From an uncultured Polaribacter sp. (lineage in GTDB: Bacteria > Bacteroidota > Bacteroidia > Flavobacteriales > Flavobacteriaceae), in NCBI GenBank assembly GCA_943788865.1, contig CALSRX010000005.1, forward strand, positions 186,001 through 250,000: a stretch of DNA of 64,000 nucleotides, read 5' to 3'. Shown here piece after piece: positions 18,558 through 28,729 of this stretch. How positions within the stretch are numbered: the first letter of the stretch is position 1; the number at the start of each line of letters is the position of its first letter. Both the position numbers and the translations under genes were made by a program. The notes below the pieces were generated by a model that had not been told where the DNA came from, did no database searches, and saw only the letters and a list, made by a program, of their open reading frames with translations.

Positions 18558-19307
18558 ATGCTTAAGCGATTTTTTATATTCCTCTCTTTAATTTTTTTAG
18601 CTTCCTGTGTTCCAAATAAAGATTTAATTTATTTGCAAGGAGAACCCATAACAAAAAAAAATGTTTACAAATTAAATAATGAACCTTATAGGCTACAAGT
18701 AGATGATGTTTTGTCTATAGAACTTAAAGCAGAGGATGAAAAGTATGTAGCACTTTTTAAAAAAACGAATGTTCCAAGTCAGCTAAGTTCTAATAATGGA
18801 GGTTTTGAGAGTGGGTCAAGTCCACAAGTTGGTTATAGAATAGATAGACATGGTAACATTAGATTACCAATAATTGGTGAAATAAATGTATTAGGATATA
18901 CCACCAAAGAAGTTCGTTTAAAATTAGAAGAGGAGCTTTTAAAATACCTTAAAAGCAAAGATAAATTTTTTGTAACTGTTGATTTGTCTGGAATTAAATA
19001 TACCGTAATTGGTGAAATTCAAAACCCTGGACCAAAGGTGATTTATCAAAATAAAGTAAGTATTTTAGATGCAATATCTAACTCTGGAGACATCACCGTT
19101 ACTGGTAATAAGAAAAAAGTTGAAGTTTGGAGAAATACGATAAATACAAGAACAAAGAGGTTGCAAATATTAGTTATGTTCTTAACGACTTCTCAGTACA
19201 AGGAAAATATGGTTACGGCTATGGTTACGGTTATGGACAATATGGAAACGGATATCATGAAGATGAAGATTCATCTAATTTCTTTACTAAGATTTTTAAA
19301 TTGTTAA
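18558..19307 (+). pseudogene. Polysaccharide export protein (Wza-like), 3' end replaced
   Basis: The first about 190 residues are a normal outer-membrane polysaccharide export lipoprotein: signal FLASC, the LYDL-equivalent QVDDVLSIELKAE, the poly-export domain IDRHGNIRLPIIGEINVLGY, and the SLBB domain KYTVIGEIQNPGPKVIYQ followed by SILDAISNSGDITVTG. After about base 19128 the frame becomes unrelated (RTKRLQILVMFLTT...) and ends at 19307, so the last part of the SLBB region and the C-terminal membrane segment are missing. In the next frame the sequence is the tail of a Wzc kinase. A deletion of the wza 3' end and most of wzc best explains this. Confidence 0.75.
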
Positions 19308-19321
19308 AACCTAAATCTTAA
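19127..19321 (+). pseudogene. C-terminal remnant of a Wzc-type tyrosine autokinase
   Basis: Read one frame over from the wza-like gene, this gives KYKNKEVANISYVLND, then a Tyr-Gly cluster (KYGYGYGYGYGQYGNGY), acidic residues and the basic end KIFKLLKPKS. A VLND motif followed by alternating Gly-Tyr, acidic residues and a basic tail is the C-terminus of flavobacterial Wzc kinases, where the tyrosines are the autophosphorylation cluster. The roughly 700 residues that should precede it (Wzz domain, Walker motifs) are absent, and a stop codon lies just upstream in this frame. It cannot be a working kinase. Confidence 0.65.
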
Positions 19322-19325
19322 AAAT

Positions 19326-19356
19326 AAAAAGACCATGCTTAGCATGGTCTTTTTAT
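19326..19356 (+). terminator. Bidirectional terminator between wza/wzc remnant and fumC
   Basis: Stem AAAAAGACCATGC/GCATGGTCTTTTT with a TTA loop, 5 bp after the remnant's stop and 18 bp from the fumC stop on the other strand. Confidence 0.9.
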
Positions 19357-19373
19357 TTTTAAAGAATTGTAAT

Positions 19374-20771
19374 TTATTTTAAACTTCCTGTCATTTCTTC
19401 AGGCTTAACCCATTCATCATATTGTTCTGGTGTAACATACCCTAAACGAACTGCTTCTTCTTTTAATGTTGTTCCGTTTGCGTGAGCTGTGTTTGCTATT
19501 TCTGCAGCTTTATAATATCCTATTTTTGTATTTAAAGCTGTAACTAGCATTAAAGAATTATTCAATAATTCTGTTATTCTTGCCTGATTAGGTTCAATTC
19601 CAACAGCACAATTTTCATCAAAAGATTTACAAGCATCTCCAATTAATTGAGCAGATTGCAAAACGTTTGCAGCCATCATTGGTTTAAAAACATTTAATTC
19701 ATAATGCCCTTGTGTACCACCAACAGTAACAGCAATATCATTTCCCATAACTTGTGCACAAACCATAGTTAGTGCTTCTGCTTGAGTTGGATTTACTTTA
19801 CCTGGCATAATAGAGCTTCCTGGTTCGTTTGCAGGAATGATTATTTCTCCAATTCCAGATCTTGGACCTGAAGCCATTAAACGTATGTCATTTGCAATTT
19901 TATTTAAAGAAACGGCTAATTGTTTTAGCGCCCCGTGAGTTTCTACTAAAGCATCGTGTGCTGCAAGAGCTTCAAATTTATTTTCTGCAGTTACAAAAGG
20001 TAAGCCTGTAAATTCTGCTATATATTTTGCCACTAAAACATCATAACCTTCTGGTGTATTCAAACCTGTACCTACAGCAGTCCCCCCTAAAGCTAATTGC
20101 GATAAATGCTCTAATGTATTTTTTAAAGCTTTGATACCAAAGTTTAATTGTGCTACATAACCAGAAAATTCTTGTCCTAAAGTTAGGGGAGTAGCATCCA
20201 TTAAATGTGTACGCCCAATTTTTACAACATCCTTAAAAGCTTCTGATTTTTTTTGTAAAGTATCTCTTAATTGCTCAACACCAGGAATGGTAACCTCTAT
20301 AATTTTCTTGTATGCGGCAATATGCATTCCAGTTGGAAAAGTGTCGTTTGAAGATTGCGATTTGTTTACATCGTCATTAGGCTGAATTGTTTTTTCTCCT
20401 TCTCCAATAATGTTTCCTGCAATTTCATGAGCTCTATTGGCAATTACCTCGTTACAATTCATATTTGATTGTGTTCCAGAGCCAGTTTGCCAAATGACTA
20501 ATGGAAATTGATCATCATGCTTTCCTTCTAAAATTTCATTACAAACCTGAGCAATTAAATCTCTTTTTTCTGAAGCCAATACATCTAAATCACAGTTGGC
20601 AAAAGCTGCCGCTTTTTTTAAATATGCAAAACCATAAACAATTTCTATTGGCATAGATGCAGGTGCTCCAATTTTGAAGTTATTTCTAGAACGTTCTGTT
20701 TGTGCTCCCCAATATTTATCAGCTGGAACTTTTACTTGCCCCATTGTGTCTTTTTCTATTCTGTATTTCAT
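19374..20771 (-). CDS. fumC: Class II fumarate hydratase
   Basis: 465 residues, full family length. The fumarase/aspartase signature [16 protein letters not shown] is present, along with [17 protein letters not shown] and [20 protein letters not shown], which supplies the catalytic His. The enzyme interconverts fumarate and malate in the TCA cycle without an iron-sulfur cluster. Monocistronic, between two convergent or divergent neighbours. Confidence 0.97.
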   Translation of the reverse strand: MKYRIEKDTMGQVKVPADKYWGAQTERSRNNFKIGAPASMPIEIVYGFAYLKKAAAFANCDLDVLASEKRDLIAQVCNEILEGKHDDQFPLVIWQTGSGTQSNMNCNEVIANRAHEIAGNIIGEGEKTIQPNDDVNKSQSSNDTFPTGMHIAAYKKIIEVTIPGVEQLRDTLQKKSEAFKDVVKIGRTHLMDATPLTLGQEFSGYVAQLNFGIKALKNTLEHLSQLALGGTAVGTGLNTPEGYDVLVAKYIAEFTGLPFVTAENKFEALAAHDALVETHGALKQLAVSLNKIANDIRLMASGPRSGIGEIIIPANEPGSSIMPGKVNPTQAEALTMVCAQVMGNDIAVTVGGTQGHYELNVFKPMMAANVLQSAQLIGDACKSFDENCAVGIEPNQARITELLNNSLMLVTALNTKIGYYKAAEIANTAHANGTTLKEEAVRLGYVTPEQYDEWVKPEEMTGSLK

Positions 20772-20930
20772 TGTGTGTATTGTTTTTTAGCTACTACAAA
20801 ATTACTAAAAGTATCACAATCGGTTATCAACAATAAGAGAAAATACTTGTTCAAAATAATTTTTAATTATTAGTGTAAATTGAAAATATGTATTATTTTT
20901 GTGATATTAATTTATTTTAAAGAAACACAA

Positions 20931-21104
20931 ATGTTAGATTTTTCAGAATTTTCAGGATTTTTATTATTCATGTTTATTTTTACAGCTGGTTTTTGGTTGT
21001 TAATTTTCTTATTAACGTTTGTGGTTCCTTACTGGATTGGTGGTACAATTTGGGAGAACATGAAATTAAAAAGAGAAGCTAGAAAAGCTGCTGATAAAGA
21101 GTAG
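20931..21104 (+). CDS. Small membrane protein (57 aa)
   Basis: From the Met of MLDFSEFSGFLL, the product is 57 residues: one long hydrophobic stretch (FLLFMFIFTAGFWLLIFLL) that may cross the membrane twice, then a basic-acidic tail ending KREARKAADKE. An upstream in-frame ATG at 20880 would add 17 hydrophobic residues and probably lies in the promoter region. A strong terminator follows. I do not recognise the family. Confidence 0.6.
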   Translation: MLDFSEFSGFLLFMFIFTAGFWLLIFLLTFVVPYWIGGTIWENMKLKREARKAADKE

Positions 21105-21129
21105 TTTTTTAAAAAAAATATTTTCAATT

Positions 21130-21161
21130 AAAAAAGGGTTTGCATTTGCAAACCCTTTTTT
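21130..21161. terminator. Bidirectional terminator
   Basis: Perfect stem AAAAAAGGGTTTGCA/TGCAAACCCTTTTTT with a two-base loop, serving both the small membrane protein gene and the convergent TonB receptor gene. Confidence 0.9.
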
Positions 21162-21178
21162 AATGTTATTGAATGTGA

Positions 21179-23602
21179 TTATTTTCCAAACCCTTCTCCA
21201 CCTTCTTCAAAATCATCATTTTGTTGAGGTCTTCTTTGTCTTTGGTTTTTCTTTTGATTAAATCGATACACAAAACTTAAAGAAACTTGTCTTTGTCTCC
21301 ATTGATTTTCTCCATAGGTAGAAGAGTTTGGAGTATAAGAGTATCCTATACGTTTTCTTGAATTCAGTACATCACTTATATTTAAAACCATTGTACCGTT
21401 GTCTTTAAATAAATCTTTACTAAACGCTAAGTTAGCACTGAAAATTCCTTCACTAGTACTTTGAGCGTTTCGCTGTTCACCTCTATATGACATGGTGGTT
21501 TGCCATTGTATGTTTGCTGGCAATGTAATTCTAGAATTCAATCTTGCAGACCAGTTAGAATCTTTATTTCCAAAGTCAATATTATTCAATTTCCCAACAG
21601 TTTCAAATCCGTAATAATTAAAACTTCCTGAAAAATTTACTTTTTTAGAGGCAGTATAATTAGCATTAAATTCAAAACCATATCTATCTTCTGATGATAA
21701 ATTTATTGGAGACCTTACAATCACCGGAATTCCGTTTACAAAATCACCTCTTTCTTGGCTAATAAACTGATAAATACCTGTTGAATGACGATAGTAAATA
21801 GAAGAATTTAAAGTTACTTTTTTCAATTTCTTTAAATATCCAACATCAAATGAATTGGTATACGTAGGGTCTAAACCTACATTTCCTTTAAAAATATTTG
21901 TTTCTGAGCTTCTTGATTCAAATGGATTTAAAAAATAAGATCTTGGTCTTCTTAATCTTTTACTATATCCAAACGTTATACTTTCTGTATCGTTAAACTC
22001 ATATCCTAAATTTACAGTTGGGAATAAACCTATATAAGATTTGTTATAGTTTTCATTTGTTGTAAGCAATTCTATTTTTTGATCTGTTAATTCTGTTCTT
22101 AATCCTAATAAATAAGAAAGCTTATCATATTTTTTTCCGTATTGAGCATACAAAGCATATACATTCTGCTCAAAATCTAAATTATTTGATGGGTCGAATT
22201 TAGGGTCAGAATAAGGAACTAAAGGGATGTTTTTATAATCTGAATTCGATTTATCTAAATTAGCTCTATAACCAAGCTCAATTTGAGAGCCATCTTCTTT
22301 TGGATACACATAATCAATTTGGAAAAGTTTTCTAACCGAATTTTGAATGGTGTTATTATTTTCTACAAAAACATTGTTTTGAAAAATACTACCTGCTTGA
22401 TCCTGATCACTTTTACTGTATTGTAAATCTATTGTCAGCTTTTTTCCAGTTGCATTTAATCTGTTTGTGTAGTTTATAGAATACTGAATTGAATTAGAAT
22501 CTGATAATTCATTTTCATTTCTTGTACGAGTATCCGTTAGCACTTTATTAGCGTCAAAAACACCTACATTGTTAGATGTTGTATTTTCTCCGTCTGATTT
22601 TCGGATAACGATATTTCCTAAAATTGAGCTATTGTCAGTTAAATAATACTCTATACCAAAGCTAGAGTTAAACCCTTTTCTTAACCTATTATTGTTTCTT
22701 AACTCGTTAAGATATCCTGTGATGTTTTTTGAGTTGTCAAAATACGTTGAATTGTTAATGCTATTTCCAGGACCATCTCTGTAGCTATATCCTGAATTTG
22801 TAAACAAATTGAACTTTTTAGTTCTGTAGTTTAAGTTGGTAGAAATACCATATTGAGTAGGGTCTCCAATTGTTGGGTTGATTGAACCATTGAATCCAGT
22901 TACTTTTCCTTTTCTTAAAATAATATTTAAAATTCCAGCAGTTCCTTCAGCATCATATCTTGCAGAAGGAGAAGTAATTACTTCAACTCTTTCTATTGCA
23001 TCAGCTGGTAATTGACGTAAGGCACTCGTGCCATCTAAACCTACTAAAGAAGAAGGTTTTCCATCAATTAAAATACGAACATTTTCGTTTCCTCTTAAAC
23101 TAACATTTCCTTCAATATCTACACTTACAGATGGAACATTGTCTAGAACATCAGCAACATTTCCGCCTTTAACGGTCATGTCTTTACCAACATTGTATAT
23201 TTTTTTGTCAAGACGAATGTCTACAGTGGATTTTTCTGGTATGATGTTTACTTCATCAAGTATTTCTCCATCTTCAGATAAAACAATGGTTCCAAGCTTA
23301 ATATCTTTGTCAATAGTTCTGTTTTTGAAACTGATAGTTTTAAAAGAAATAAACTCCACACTTATGTCATAAGTGCCTTTAGCAATTTTGATGTAAAACT
23401 CACCTTTGTTATCAGTAATTCCACCGCTAATTTTTTTTGTTTTTAAGTTTCTTAAAACAACTGTAGCATACTCTAGAGGTTGTTTAGAATCTTTGTCAAT
23501 TACTGTACCTGATATGGCAAATGTTTCAGCTTGAGTAGGTCTTTGTGCAAAAATTGCCGATATACTAAAAAGGCAAATTAAAGCTAAAATTCTTTTGTTC
23601 AT
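21179..23602 (-). CDS. TonB-dependent receptor, outer-membrane beta-barrel family
   Basis: 807 residues with a signal peptide (ILALICLFSISAIFAQ). A carboxypeptidase-regulatory-like domain follows (FAISGTVIDKDSKQPLEYAT, about residues 28-110), then a plug domain with NVPSVSVDIEGNVSLRGNEN and ERVEVITSPSARYDAEGTAG. The rest is a beta-barrel with many aromatic-ended strands and closes in FVYRF plus an Arg/Gln/Glu-rich tail. It belongs to the barrel group that often acts without a SusD partner, and none is encoded here. The substrate is unknown. The arsC-like and prfB genes upstream are probably separate units. Confidence 0.9.
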   Translation of the reverse strand: MNKRILALICLFSISAIFAQRPTQAETFAISGTVIDKDSKQPLEYATVVLRNLKTKKISGGITDNKGEFYIKIAKGTYDISVEFISFKTISFKNRTIDKDIKLGTIVLSEDGEILDEVNIIPEKSTVDIRLDKKIYNVGKDMTVKGGNVADVLDNVPSVSVDIEGNVSLRGNENVRILIDGKPSSLVGLDGTSALRQLPADAIERVEVITSPSARYDAEGTAGILNIILRKGKVTGFNGSINPTIGDPTQYGISTNLNYRTKKFNLFTNSGYSYRDGPGNSINNSTYFDNSKNITGYLNELRNNNRLRKGFNSSFGIEYYLTDNSSILGNIVIRKSDGENTTSNNVGVFDANKVLTDTRTRNENELSDSNSIQYSINYTNRLNATGKKLTIDLQYSKSDQDQAGSIFQNNVFVENNNTIQNSVRKLFQIDYVYPKEDGSQIELGYRANLDKSNSDYKNIPLVPYSDPKFDPSNNLDFEQNVYALYAQYGKKYDKLSYLLGLRTELTDQKIELLTTNENYNKSYIGLFPTVNLGYEFNDTESITFGYSKRLRRPRSYFLNPFESRSSETNIFKGNVGLDPTYTNSFDVGYLKKLKKVTLNSSIYYRHSTGIYQFISQERGDFVNGIPVIVRSPINLSSEDRYGFEFNANYTASKKVNFSGSFNYYGFETVGKLNNIDFGNKDSNWSARLNSRITLPANIQWQTTMSYRGEQRNAQSTSEGIFSANLAFSKDLFKDNGTMVLNISDVLNSRKRIGYSYTPNSSTYGENQWRQRQVSLSFVYRFNQKKNQRQRRPQQNDDFEEGGEGFGK

Positions 23603-23713
23603 TAGTTTGATTTATAATTATAAATTATAAGACTATGGGTTTGTTGATTAGTTTAAAAACAGTGTTGTTAAACTTCTGTTAAAGAAATGGAGTTAATAAG
23701 AGTTTGGGTATTA

Positions 23714-24055
23714 TCAAATAATAGTTGATATATTTTCTAAAGGTCTGCCAATCACAGCTTTATTCCCGTTTATAACAATTGGTCTTTCTATTAGTTTTGG
23801 CTCTTGAATCATGGCAGAAATAATTTCTTTATCAGATAACTCTTTTCCTTTATAATTTTCTTTCCAGATTGTTTCGTTTTTTCTAACCAAATCAATAGGT
23901 TTAATTTGAAGTTTATCTATAATAGATGATAGTTCGCTATAAGTTGGAATATTTTCTAAGTATTTTATTATTTCAAATTCTTTTCCTGAATTTTCTAATA
24001 TTTCTAAACCTTGTCTAGATTTGCTACAGCGCGGATTGTGGTATATTTTTATCAT
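23714..24055 (-). CDS. ArsC/Spx-family thioredoxin-fold reductase
   Basis: 113 residues, glutaredoxin-dependent ArsC type. The active-site loop is HNPRCSKSRQGLEIL with Cys in CSKSR, and the C-terminal half has LIERPIVINGNKAVIGRP, where the conserved Arg-Pro and Gly-Arg-Pro bind arsenate in true ArsC. It may reduce arsenate to arsenite. No arsenite efflux pump or ArsR regulator is adjacent, so a general thiol-reductase role is possible. It lies 7 bp after prfB and is likely co-transcribed. Confidence 0.85.
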   Translation of the reverse strand: MIKIYHNPRCSKSRQGLEILENSGKEFEIIKYLENIPTYSELSSIIDKLQIKPIDLVRKNETIWKENYKGKELSDKEIISAMIQEPKLIERPIVINGNKAVIGRPLENISTII

Positions 24056-24062
24056 GTCTTTT

Positions 24063-25169
24063 TTATAAGGTTGTGTCTGTTTCTTTTTGACCGTTTAACA
24101 TTAAAAATGCTTTTAAAAACGCATCGATATCTCCATTCATAACTGCATCTACATTTCCTGTTTCATGAGCAGTTCGAACATCTTTGACTAATTTATAGGG
24201 GTGCATTACGTAATTTCTAATCTGACTTCCCCATTCGTTTTTCATCTTTCCAGCTTCAATATCTGCTCTTGCTGCTTGTCTTTTTTTGAGCTCTATTTCG
24301 TACAATTGAGATTTTAGCATTTGTAGAGCAGTAGCACGATTGTCATGTTGAGAACGTGAATTTGAACATTGAATTTGAATTCCGGTTGGTTTGTGTGTTA
24401 ATTGAACTTTCGTTTCAACTTTATTAACATTTTGACCTCCAGCTCCACTAGATCTAGCGGTAGTTATTTCAATATCAGCAGGGTTTATTTCAATTTCAAT
24501 AGAATCATCAGCAACAGGGTATACGTATACTGAGGCAAATGAAGTGTGTCTTTTGGCATTGCTATCAAAAGGAGAAATCCGAACCAATCGATGTACACCA
24601 TTTTCGCCTTTTAACCATCCAAAAGCATAGTCGCCATCAAATTCTAAAGTAACAGTTTTTATTCCTGCAGAATCACCACTTTGATAATTTAACTCTTTAA
24701 TTTTAAGTCCATTTTTCTCTGCCCACATCATATACATTCTCATCAGCATTTCTGCCCAATCACAGCTCTCAGTTCCTCCAGCTCCTGCAGTTATTTGAAT
24801 AACTGCACTTAAATTATCTCCTTCTTCAGAGAGCATATTTCTAAACTCTATAGCCTCTAATAGTTCTTCAGTTTTTGAAAATTGATCTGCAATTTCTTGC
24901 TCAGAAATTTCATCTTCTTTGTAAAAATCAAACAAAACTTGTGTGTCTTCTAATAAGCGAACAGCAGAATTATAATCTGTCACCCATTTTTTTTTGATCC
25001 GCAGCTCCTTCATAAAAGCTTCTGCTTCTTTTGGATTGTTCCAAAAGTCTGGGGCAACAGTTTTTTCTTCTTCATTGGTTATTTCTATTAGCTTTTGTTC
25101 AATATTTAAATACTGTTTTAGCTTAGCAATTCTATCAGAAATATTTTTGATTTGTTCTTGTGTAATCAT
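24063..25169 (-). CDS. prfB: Peptide chain release factor 2
   Basis: 368 residues read in a single frame. It has the GGQ peptidyl-tRNA hydrolysis loop ([18 protein letters not shown]) and the RF2-specific stop-codon tripeptide SPF ([13 protein letters not shown]), so it recognises UAA and UGA. The frame is open through the position where many bacteria have the autoregulatory +1 frameshift (here [10 protein letters not shown] in place of LRGYL-UGA), so the gene shows no programmed frameshift. The arsC-like gene follows closely. Confidence 0.96.
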   Translation of the reverse strand: MITQEQIKNISDRIAKLKQYLNIEQKLIEITNEEEKTVAPDFWNNPKEAEAFMKELRIKKKWVTDYNSAVRLLEDTQVLFDFYKEDEISEQEIADQFSKTEELLEAIEFRNMLSEEGDNLSAVIQITAGAGGTESCDWAEMLMRMYMMWAEKNGLKIKELNYQSGDSAGIKTVTLEFDGDYAFGWLKGENGVHRLVRISPFDSNAKRHTSFASVYVYPVADDSIEIEINPADIEITTARSSGAGGQNVNKVETKVQLTHKPTGIQIQCSNSRSQHDNRATALQMLKSQLYEIELKKRQAARADIEAGKMKNEWGSQIRNYVMHPYKLVKDVRTAHETGNVDAVMNGDIDAFLKAFLMLNGQKETDTTL

Positions 25170-25266
25170 AGTTAGTACAAAAATAAGTTAAAAATTATGA
25201 TTTAATATTTTATTCAATCTTATTTTCTCACCAATATTTTATAGTTTTATACAAAATCTTTTAACC

Positions 25267-27660
25267 ATGAAAAAAATCACAATTTTATTATTATTTGTTT
25301 TTGTAAATCAGACGTGTTTTTCACAATTTTTTAAAGACGATAAAAAAGTTACTAAATATGAAGGCTATTTTAATTTTTATTATGATAGCAGTAAAGACAA
25401 ACTATTTTTAGAAATCTCAAAGCTAGAATCTGAGTTTTTATATGTAAACGCATTGTCTGAAGGAGTTGGTTCAAACGATATCGGTTTAGATAGAGGAAAA
25501 TTGGGGGGCGGAGCCGTTGTGTTTTTTAGAAAGGCAGGAAATAAAATTTTATTAATTCAGCCTAATCAAGACTATAGAGCATTGACAGATAATCTTGAGG
25601 AAAAAAAATCGATCAAAGAAGCGTTTGCAAAATCGGTTTTACATGGTTTTGTTATTAAAGAAGAAAAAAACAACACCTATTTAGTTGATGCAACTTCATT
25701 CTTTATGCAAGATACTTTTGGCGTCTCAAACACCTTGTCTAGAAGCGGAGAAGGAAGTTATAATGTAGATGCTTCTAGAAGTGCTTTTAATTTAGAAAGA
25801 ACCAAAGCATTTAAAAAAAATGTAGAGTTTGATGTGTTGTTAACATTTAAAGGGAGTCCAAGAGGTAGAAATTTAAGATCTGTTACTCCAAATTCAACAG
25901 CAGTAACAGTGTATCAACATCATTCTTTTGTAGAATTGCCAGATAACAACTACAAACCAAGAGTTTACGATCCTCGTTCTGGTTCGTATCCAATGTCTTA
26001 CATGGATTATTCTACGCCAGTTAATGAATCTATTACTAAAAGATTTATAATGAGACATCGATTGGAAAAGAAAAACCCAAATGCAGCTGTTAGCGAACCT
26101 GTTGAACCAATTGTCTATTATTTAGATCCAGGAACTCCAGAACCTGTAAGATCAGCTTTGCTAGAAGGAGCAAGGTGGTGGAATCAAGCATTTGAAGCTG
26201 CAGGATATACAAATGCTTTTCAAGTAAAAATGCTACCAAAAGATGCAGATCCGTTAGATTTAAGATACAATGTAATTCAATGGGTGCATCGTTCTACGAG
26301 AGGGTGGAGTTACGGTGGAAGTATTTCTGATCCTAGAACAGGAGAGATTATTAAAGGACATGTAAGTTTAGGTTCGTTAAGAATTCGTCAAGATTTCTTA
26401 ATCGCACAAGCATTGCAAGCTCCCTATGCAACAAATACAGCAAATGATAAATTTGCTTTAGAAATGGCATTGGCAAGAATTAGACAATTGTCTGCTCATG
26501 AAGTTGGGCATACAATCGGATTTGCACACAACTATATAGCAAGTGCAATTAATAGATCTTCTGTAATGGATTATCCGCATCCACAGTTTTCATTAAAAAA
26601 CGGAAAAATTGATTTTTCAAATGCCTATGCAACGGGAATTGGAGAATGGGATAAAGTATCTGTAGCGTATTCGTATCAAGATTTTACAACAAATGAAGAG
26701 GAGGGATTGCAAAAAATCCTAAATGATGCTTTTGCAAGAGGGTTACGATTTATAACCGATCAAGATGCAAGACCAAAAGGAAGTGCTCATGCTTACGCAC
26801 ATTTATGGGATAATGGTAAAAATGTAGCAGATGAATTAAATGCATTATTAGAAATTAGAAAAAATGCAATTGATAAATTCTCTGCCGATAATATTAAAAG
26901 TAAAGAACCGTATTCTGTTTTAGAAGATGTTTTTGTTCCTTTGTATTTTTTACACAGATATCAGACTGAAGCAGTAGCTAAAGTTATTGGAGGATTGGAT
27001 TATAATTATGCTATCAAAGGAGGAAGTCAGACCATCGTGAAAAGAGTCCCTGGTTCTGTAGAACGTCAAGCACTTACGTCGCTTCTAAAAACAATTGATG
27101 TAGAAACGATAGCGATACCAACTTCAAAACTAGACTTGTTTCCGCCAAGAGCTTTTGGTTATGGAAGAACAAGAGAATCTTTTAAAAGCAAACTTGGTGC
27201 TGAATTTGACCCTTATGGTGCTGTAGAGACAGCTTCTGAAATGACTTTAGAGTTCTTATTTCATCCAGAAAGAGCTTCTCGTTTAGTAATGCATAAAAGC
27301 TTAGATAAATCACAATTAGGTTTAGAAGAAATGATTGATGAAGTGATTGAAAATTCATTTAAAAAATCATATAAAAACACGTACTATCAAGAGTTGCAAA
27401 ACGTTGTAAATGAGCAAGTTTTAAATCATTTGTTTTATTTGTCGGCAAATAAAAACAATTACAAACAAGTTACAGCCATCGTTAATTCTAAAATAGAAGA
27501 AATTGCATCTTGGTTGCTAAAAAGAAAATCTACAGGTGTTCAGTTGATGTATGATAAAGAACTTGTCAGAAGTATTTCTACATTTAAAAATGATCCATCT
27601 AAATTTAAAAAAGCACAATCACCAAAAATTCCAGATGGTTCACCAATTGGAATGCATTAA
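25267..27660 (+). CDS. Zinc-dependent metalloprotease (DUF5117/DUF4953 type)
   Basis: 797 residues with a signal peptide (ITILLLFVFVNQTCFSQ). The first about 300 residues match the DUF5118/DUF5117 regions. The protease core has the metzincin site HEVGHTIGFAH (His at about residue 411, H-E-x-x-H-x-x-G-x-x-H) and a following Met-turn SVMDYPHP. A long C-terminal helical region completes the family layout. It should be exported to the periplasm or surface and cleave proteins using zinc. The native target is unknown. The threonine aldolase gene follows after 13 bp. Confidence 0.88.
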   Translation: MKKITILLLFVFVNQTCFSQFFKDDKKVTKYEGYFNFYYDSSKDKLFLEISKLESEFLYVNALSEGVGSNDIGLDRGKLGGGAVVFFRKAGNKILLIQPNQDYRALTDNLEEKKSIKEAFAKSVLHGFVIKEEKNNTYLVDATSFFMQDTFGVSNTLSRSGEGSYNVDASRSAFNLERTKAFKKNVEFDVLLTFKGSPRGRNLRSVTPNSTAVTVYQHHSFVELPDNNYKPRVYDPRSGSYPMSYMDYSTPVNESITKRFIMRHRLEKKNPNAAVSEPVEPIVYYLDPGTPEPVRSALLEGARWWNQAFEAAGYTNAFQVKMLPKDADPLDLRYNVIQWVHRSTRGWSYGGSISDPRTGEIIKGHVSLGSLRIRQDFLIAQALQAPYATNTANDKFALEMALARIRQLSAHEVGHTIGFAHNYIASAINRSSVMDYPHPQFSLKNGKIDFSNAYATGIGEWDKVSVAYSYQDFTTNEEEGLQKILNDAFARGLRFITDQDARPKGSAHAYAHLWDNGKNVADELNALLEIRKNAIDKFSADNIKSKEPYSVLEDVFVPLYFLHRYQTEAVAKVIGGLDYNYAIKGGSQTIVKRVPGSVERQALTSLLKTIDVETIAIPTSKLDLFPPRAFGYGRTRESFKSKLGAEFDPYGAVETASEMTLEFLFHPERASRLVMHKSLDKSQLGLEEMIDEVIENSFKKSYKNTYYQELQNVVNEQVLNHLFYLSANKNNYKQVTAIVNSKIEEIASWLLKRKSTGVQLMYDKELVRSISTFKNDPSKFKKAQSPKIPDGSPIGMH

Positions 27661-27673
27661 AAGAGAATAAATA

Positions 27674-28693
27674 ATGAATATAAATTTAATTAGTGATACC
27701 GTTACAAAGCCAACTAAAGGGATGTTAGCGGCAATGATGAACGCTGAAGTTGGAGATGATGTTTTTAAAGCAGATCCAACTATTAATCAATTGCAAGAAA
27801 AAGCAGCTAAAATGTTTGGTACAGAAGACGCCTTGTTTTTTCCATCTGGAACCATGGCAAATCAAACAGCTATTAAATTACACACGCAACCGGGAGATAA
27901 AATGTTTTGTGATAAATGGGCACATGTCTTTAATTTTGAAGGGGGAGGAGCAGCATTTAACTCAGGAGTTTCTAGTCATTTAATTGATGGAGAAAGGGGA
28001 ATGTTTACGTCAGAACAATTGGCATATGCTGCTTCTGGAGGTATAGATATTCATTCACCATACTCGCGTTTAGTTTGTATAGAAAACACTACAAATAAAG
28101 GAGGTGGTGCTTGTTGGGATTTTAATGAGCTTCAAAAAATAAAAGAAATTTGTGTAGAAAATAAACTAGCATTTCATTTAGACGGTGCAAGATTGTTTAA
28201 TGCTTTGGTGGCTAAACATGAAAGTCCTAAACAATACGGTGAATTATTTGATACAATTTCAATTTGTTTATCAAAAGGTCTAGGAGCTCCTGTTGGTTCT
28301 ATTTTATTAGGAACAAAAGCGAATATTGCTAAAGCATTACGAATTAGAAAACTTTTTGGAGGAGCAATGAGACAAGCTGGTTATTTGGCGGCAGCAGCTA
28401 TTTATGCTTTAGATAATCATGTAGAAAGGTTGGCTGACGATCATAGAAGAGCAAAAACGATTGGAAAAACTTTAGAATCATGTTCTTTTGTTAAAAAGGT
28501 TGAGCCTATTCAGACAAATATTGTGATTTTTTATACACATGATTCGATAGATGAACTTGAATTTGTGAATAAAATGGCACAAAAAAATATTCATTTTATT
28601 TCTATGGGCGATGGTAAATTAAGAATGGTTACCCATTTAGATTTTACAGAAGAAATGCTAGATAAACTCATAAGTGAATTACATAAATTTTAA
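27674..28693 (+). CDS. Low-specificity threonine aldolase
   Basis: 339 residues of the PLP-dependent GLY1/LtaE family. The PLP-binding Lys lies in SICLSKGLGAPVGS; DVFKADPTINQLQEKAAKMF and ALFFPSGTMANQ are the substrate and phosphate-binding motifs, and AFHLDGARLFNA has the Asp that contacts the pyridine nitrogen. It splits threonine and allo-threonine into glycine and acetaldehyde. It probably shares a transcript with the protease upstream and ends at a strong terminator. Confidence 0.93.
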   Translation: MNINLISDTVTKPTKGMLAAMMNAEVGDDVFKADPTINQLQEKAAKMFGTEDALFFPSGTMANQTAIKLHTQPGDKMFCDKWAHVFNFEGGGAAFNSGVSSHLIDGERGMFTSEQLAYAASGGIDIHSPYSRLVCIENTTNKGGGACWDFNELQKIKEICVENKLAFHLDGARLFNALVAKHESPKQYGELFDTISICLSKGLGAPVGSILLGTKANIAKALRIRKLFGGAMRQAGYLAAAAIYALDNHVERLADDHRRAKTIGKTLESCSFVKKVEPIQTNIVIFYTHDSIDELEFVNKMAQKNIHFISMGDGKLRMVTHLDFTEEMLDKLISELHKF

Positions 28694-28729
28694 AACAAAA
28701 ACGCCAGCTTAAGCTGGCGTTTTTGTTTT
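28693..28729. terminator. Bidirectional terminator
   Basis: Long perfect stem AAAACAAAAACGCCAGCTT/AAGCTGGCGTTTTTGTTTT directly after the threonine aldolase stop. Its right edge touches the stop of the convergent membrane-protein gene. Confidence 0.95.

Noticed and set aside
18558-19321. A genuine new Wza-Wzc fusion protein
   Set aside because: The two parts are in different frames and the kinase core is missing, so a deletion scar or assembly error is more likely than a functional fusion.
24063-25169. Programmed +1 frameshift in prfB
   Set aside because: The whole gene reads in one frame and no in-frame UGA interrupts the N-terminal region.
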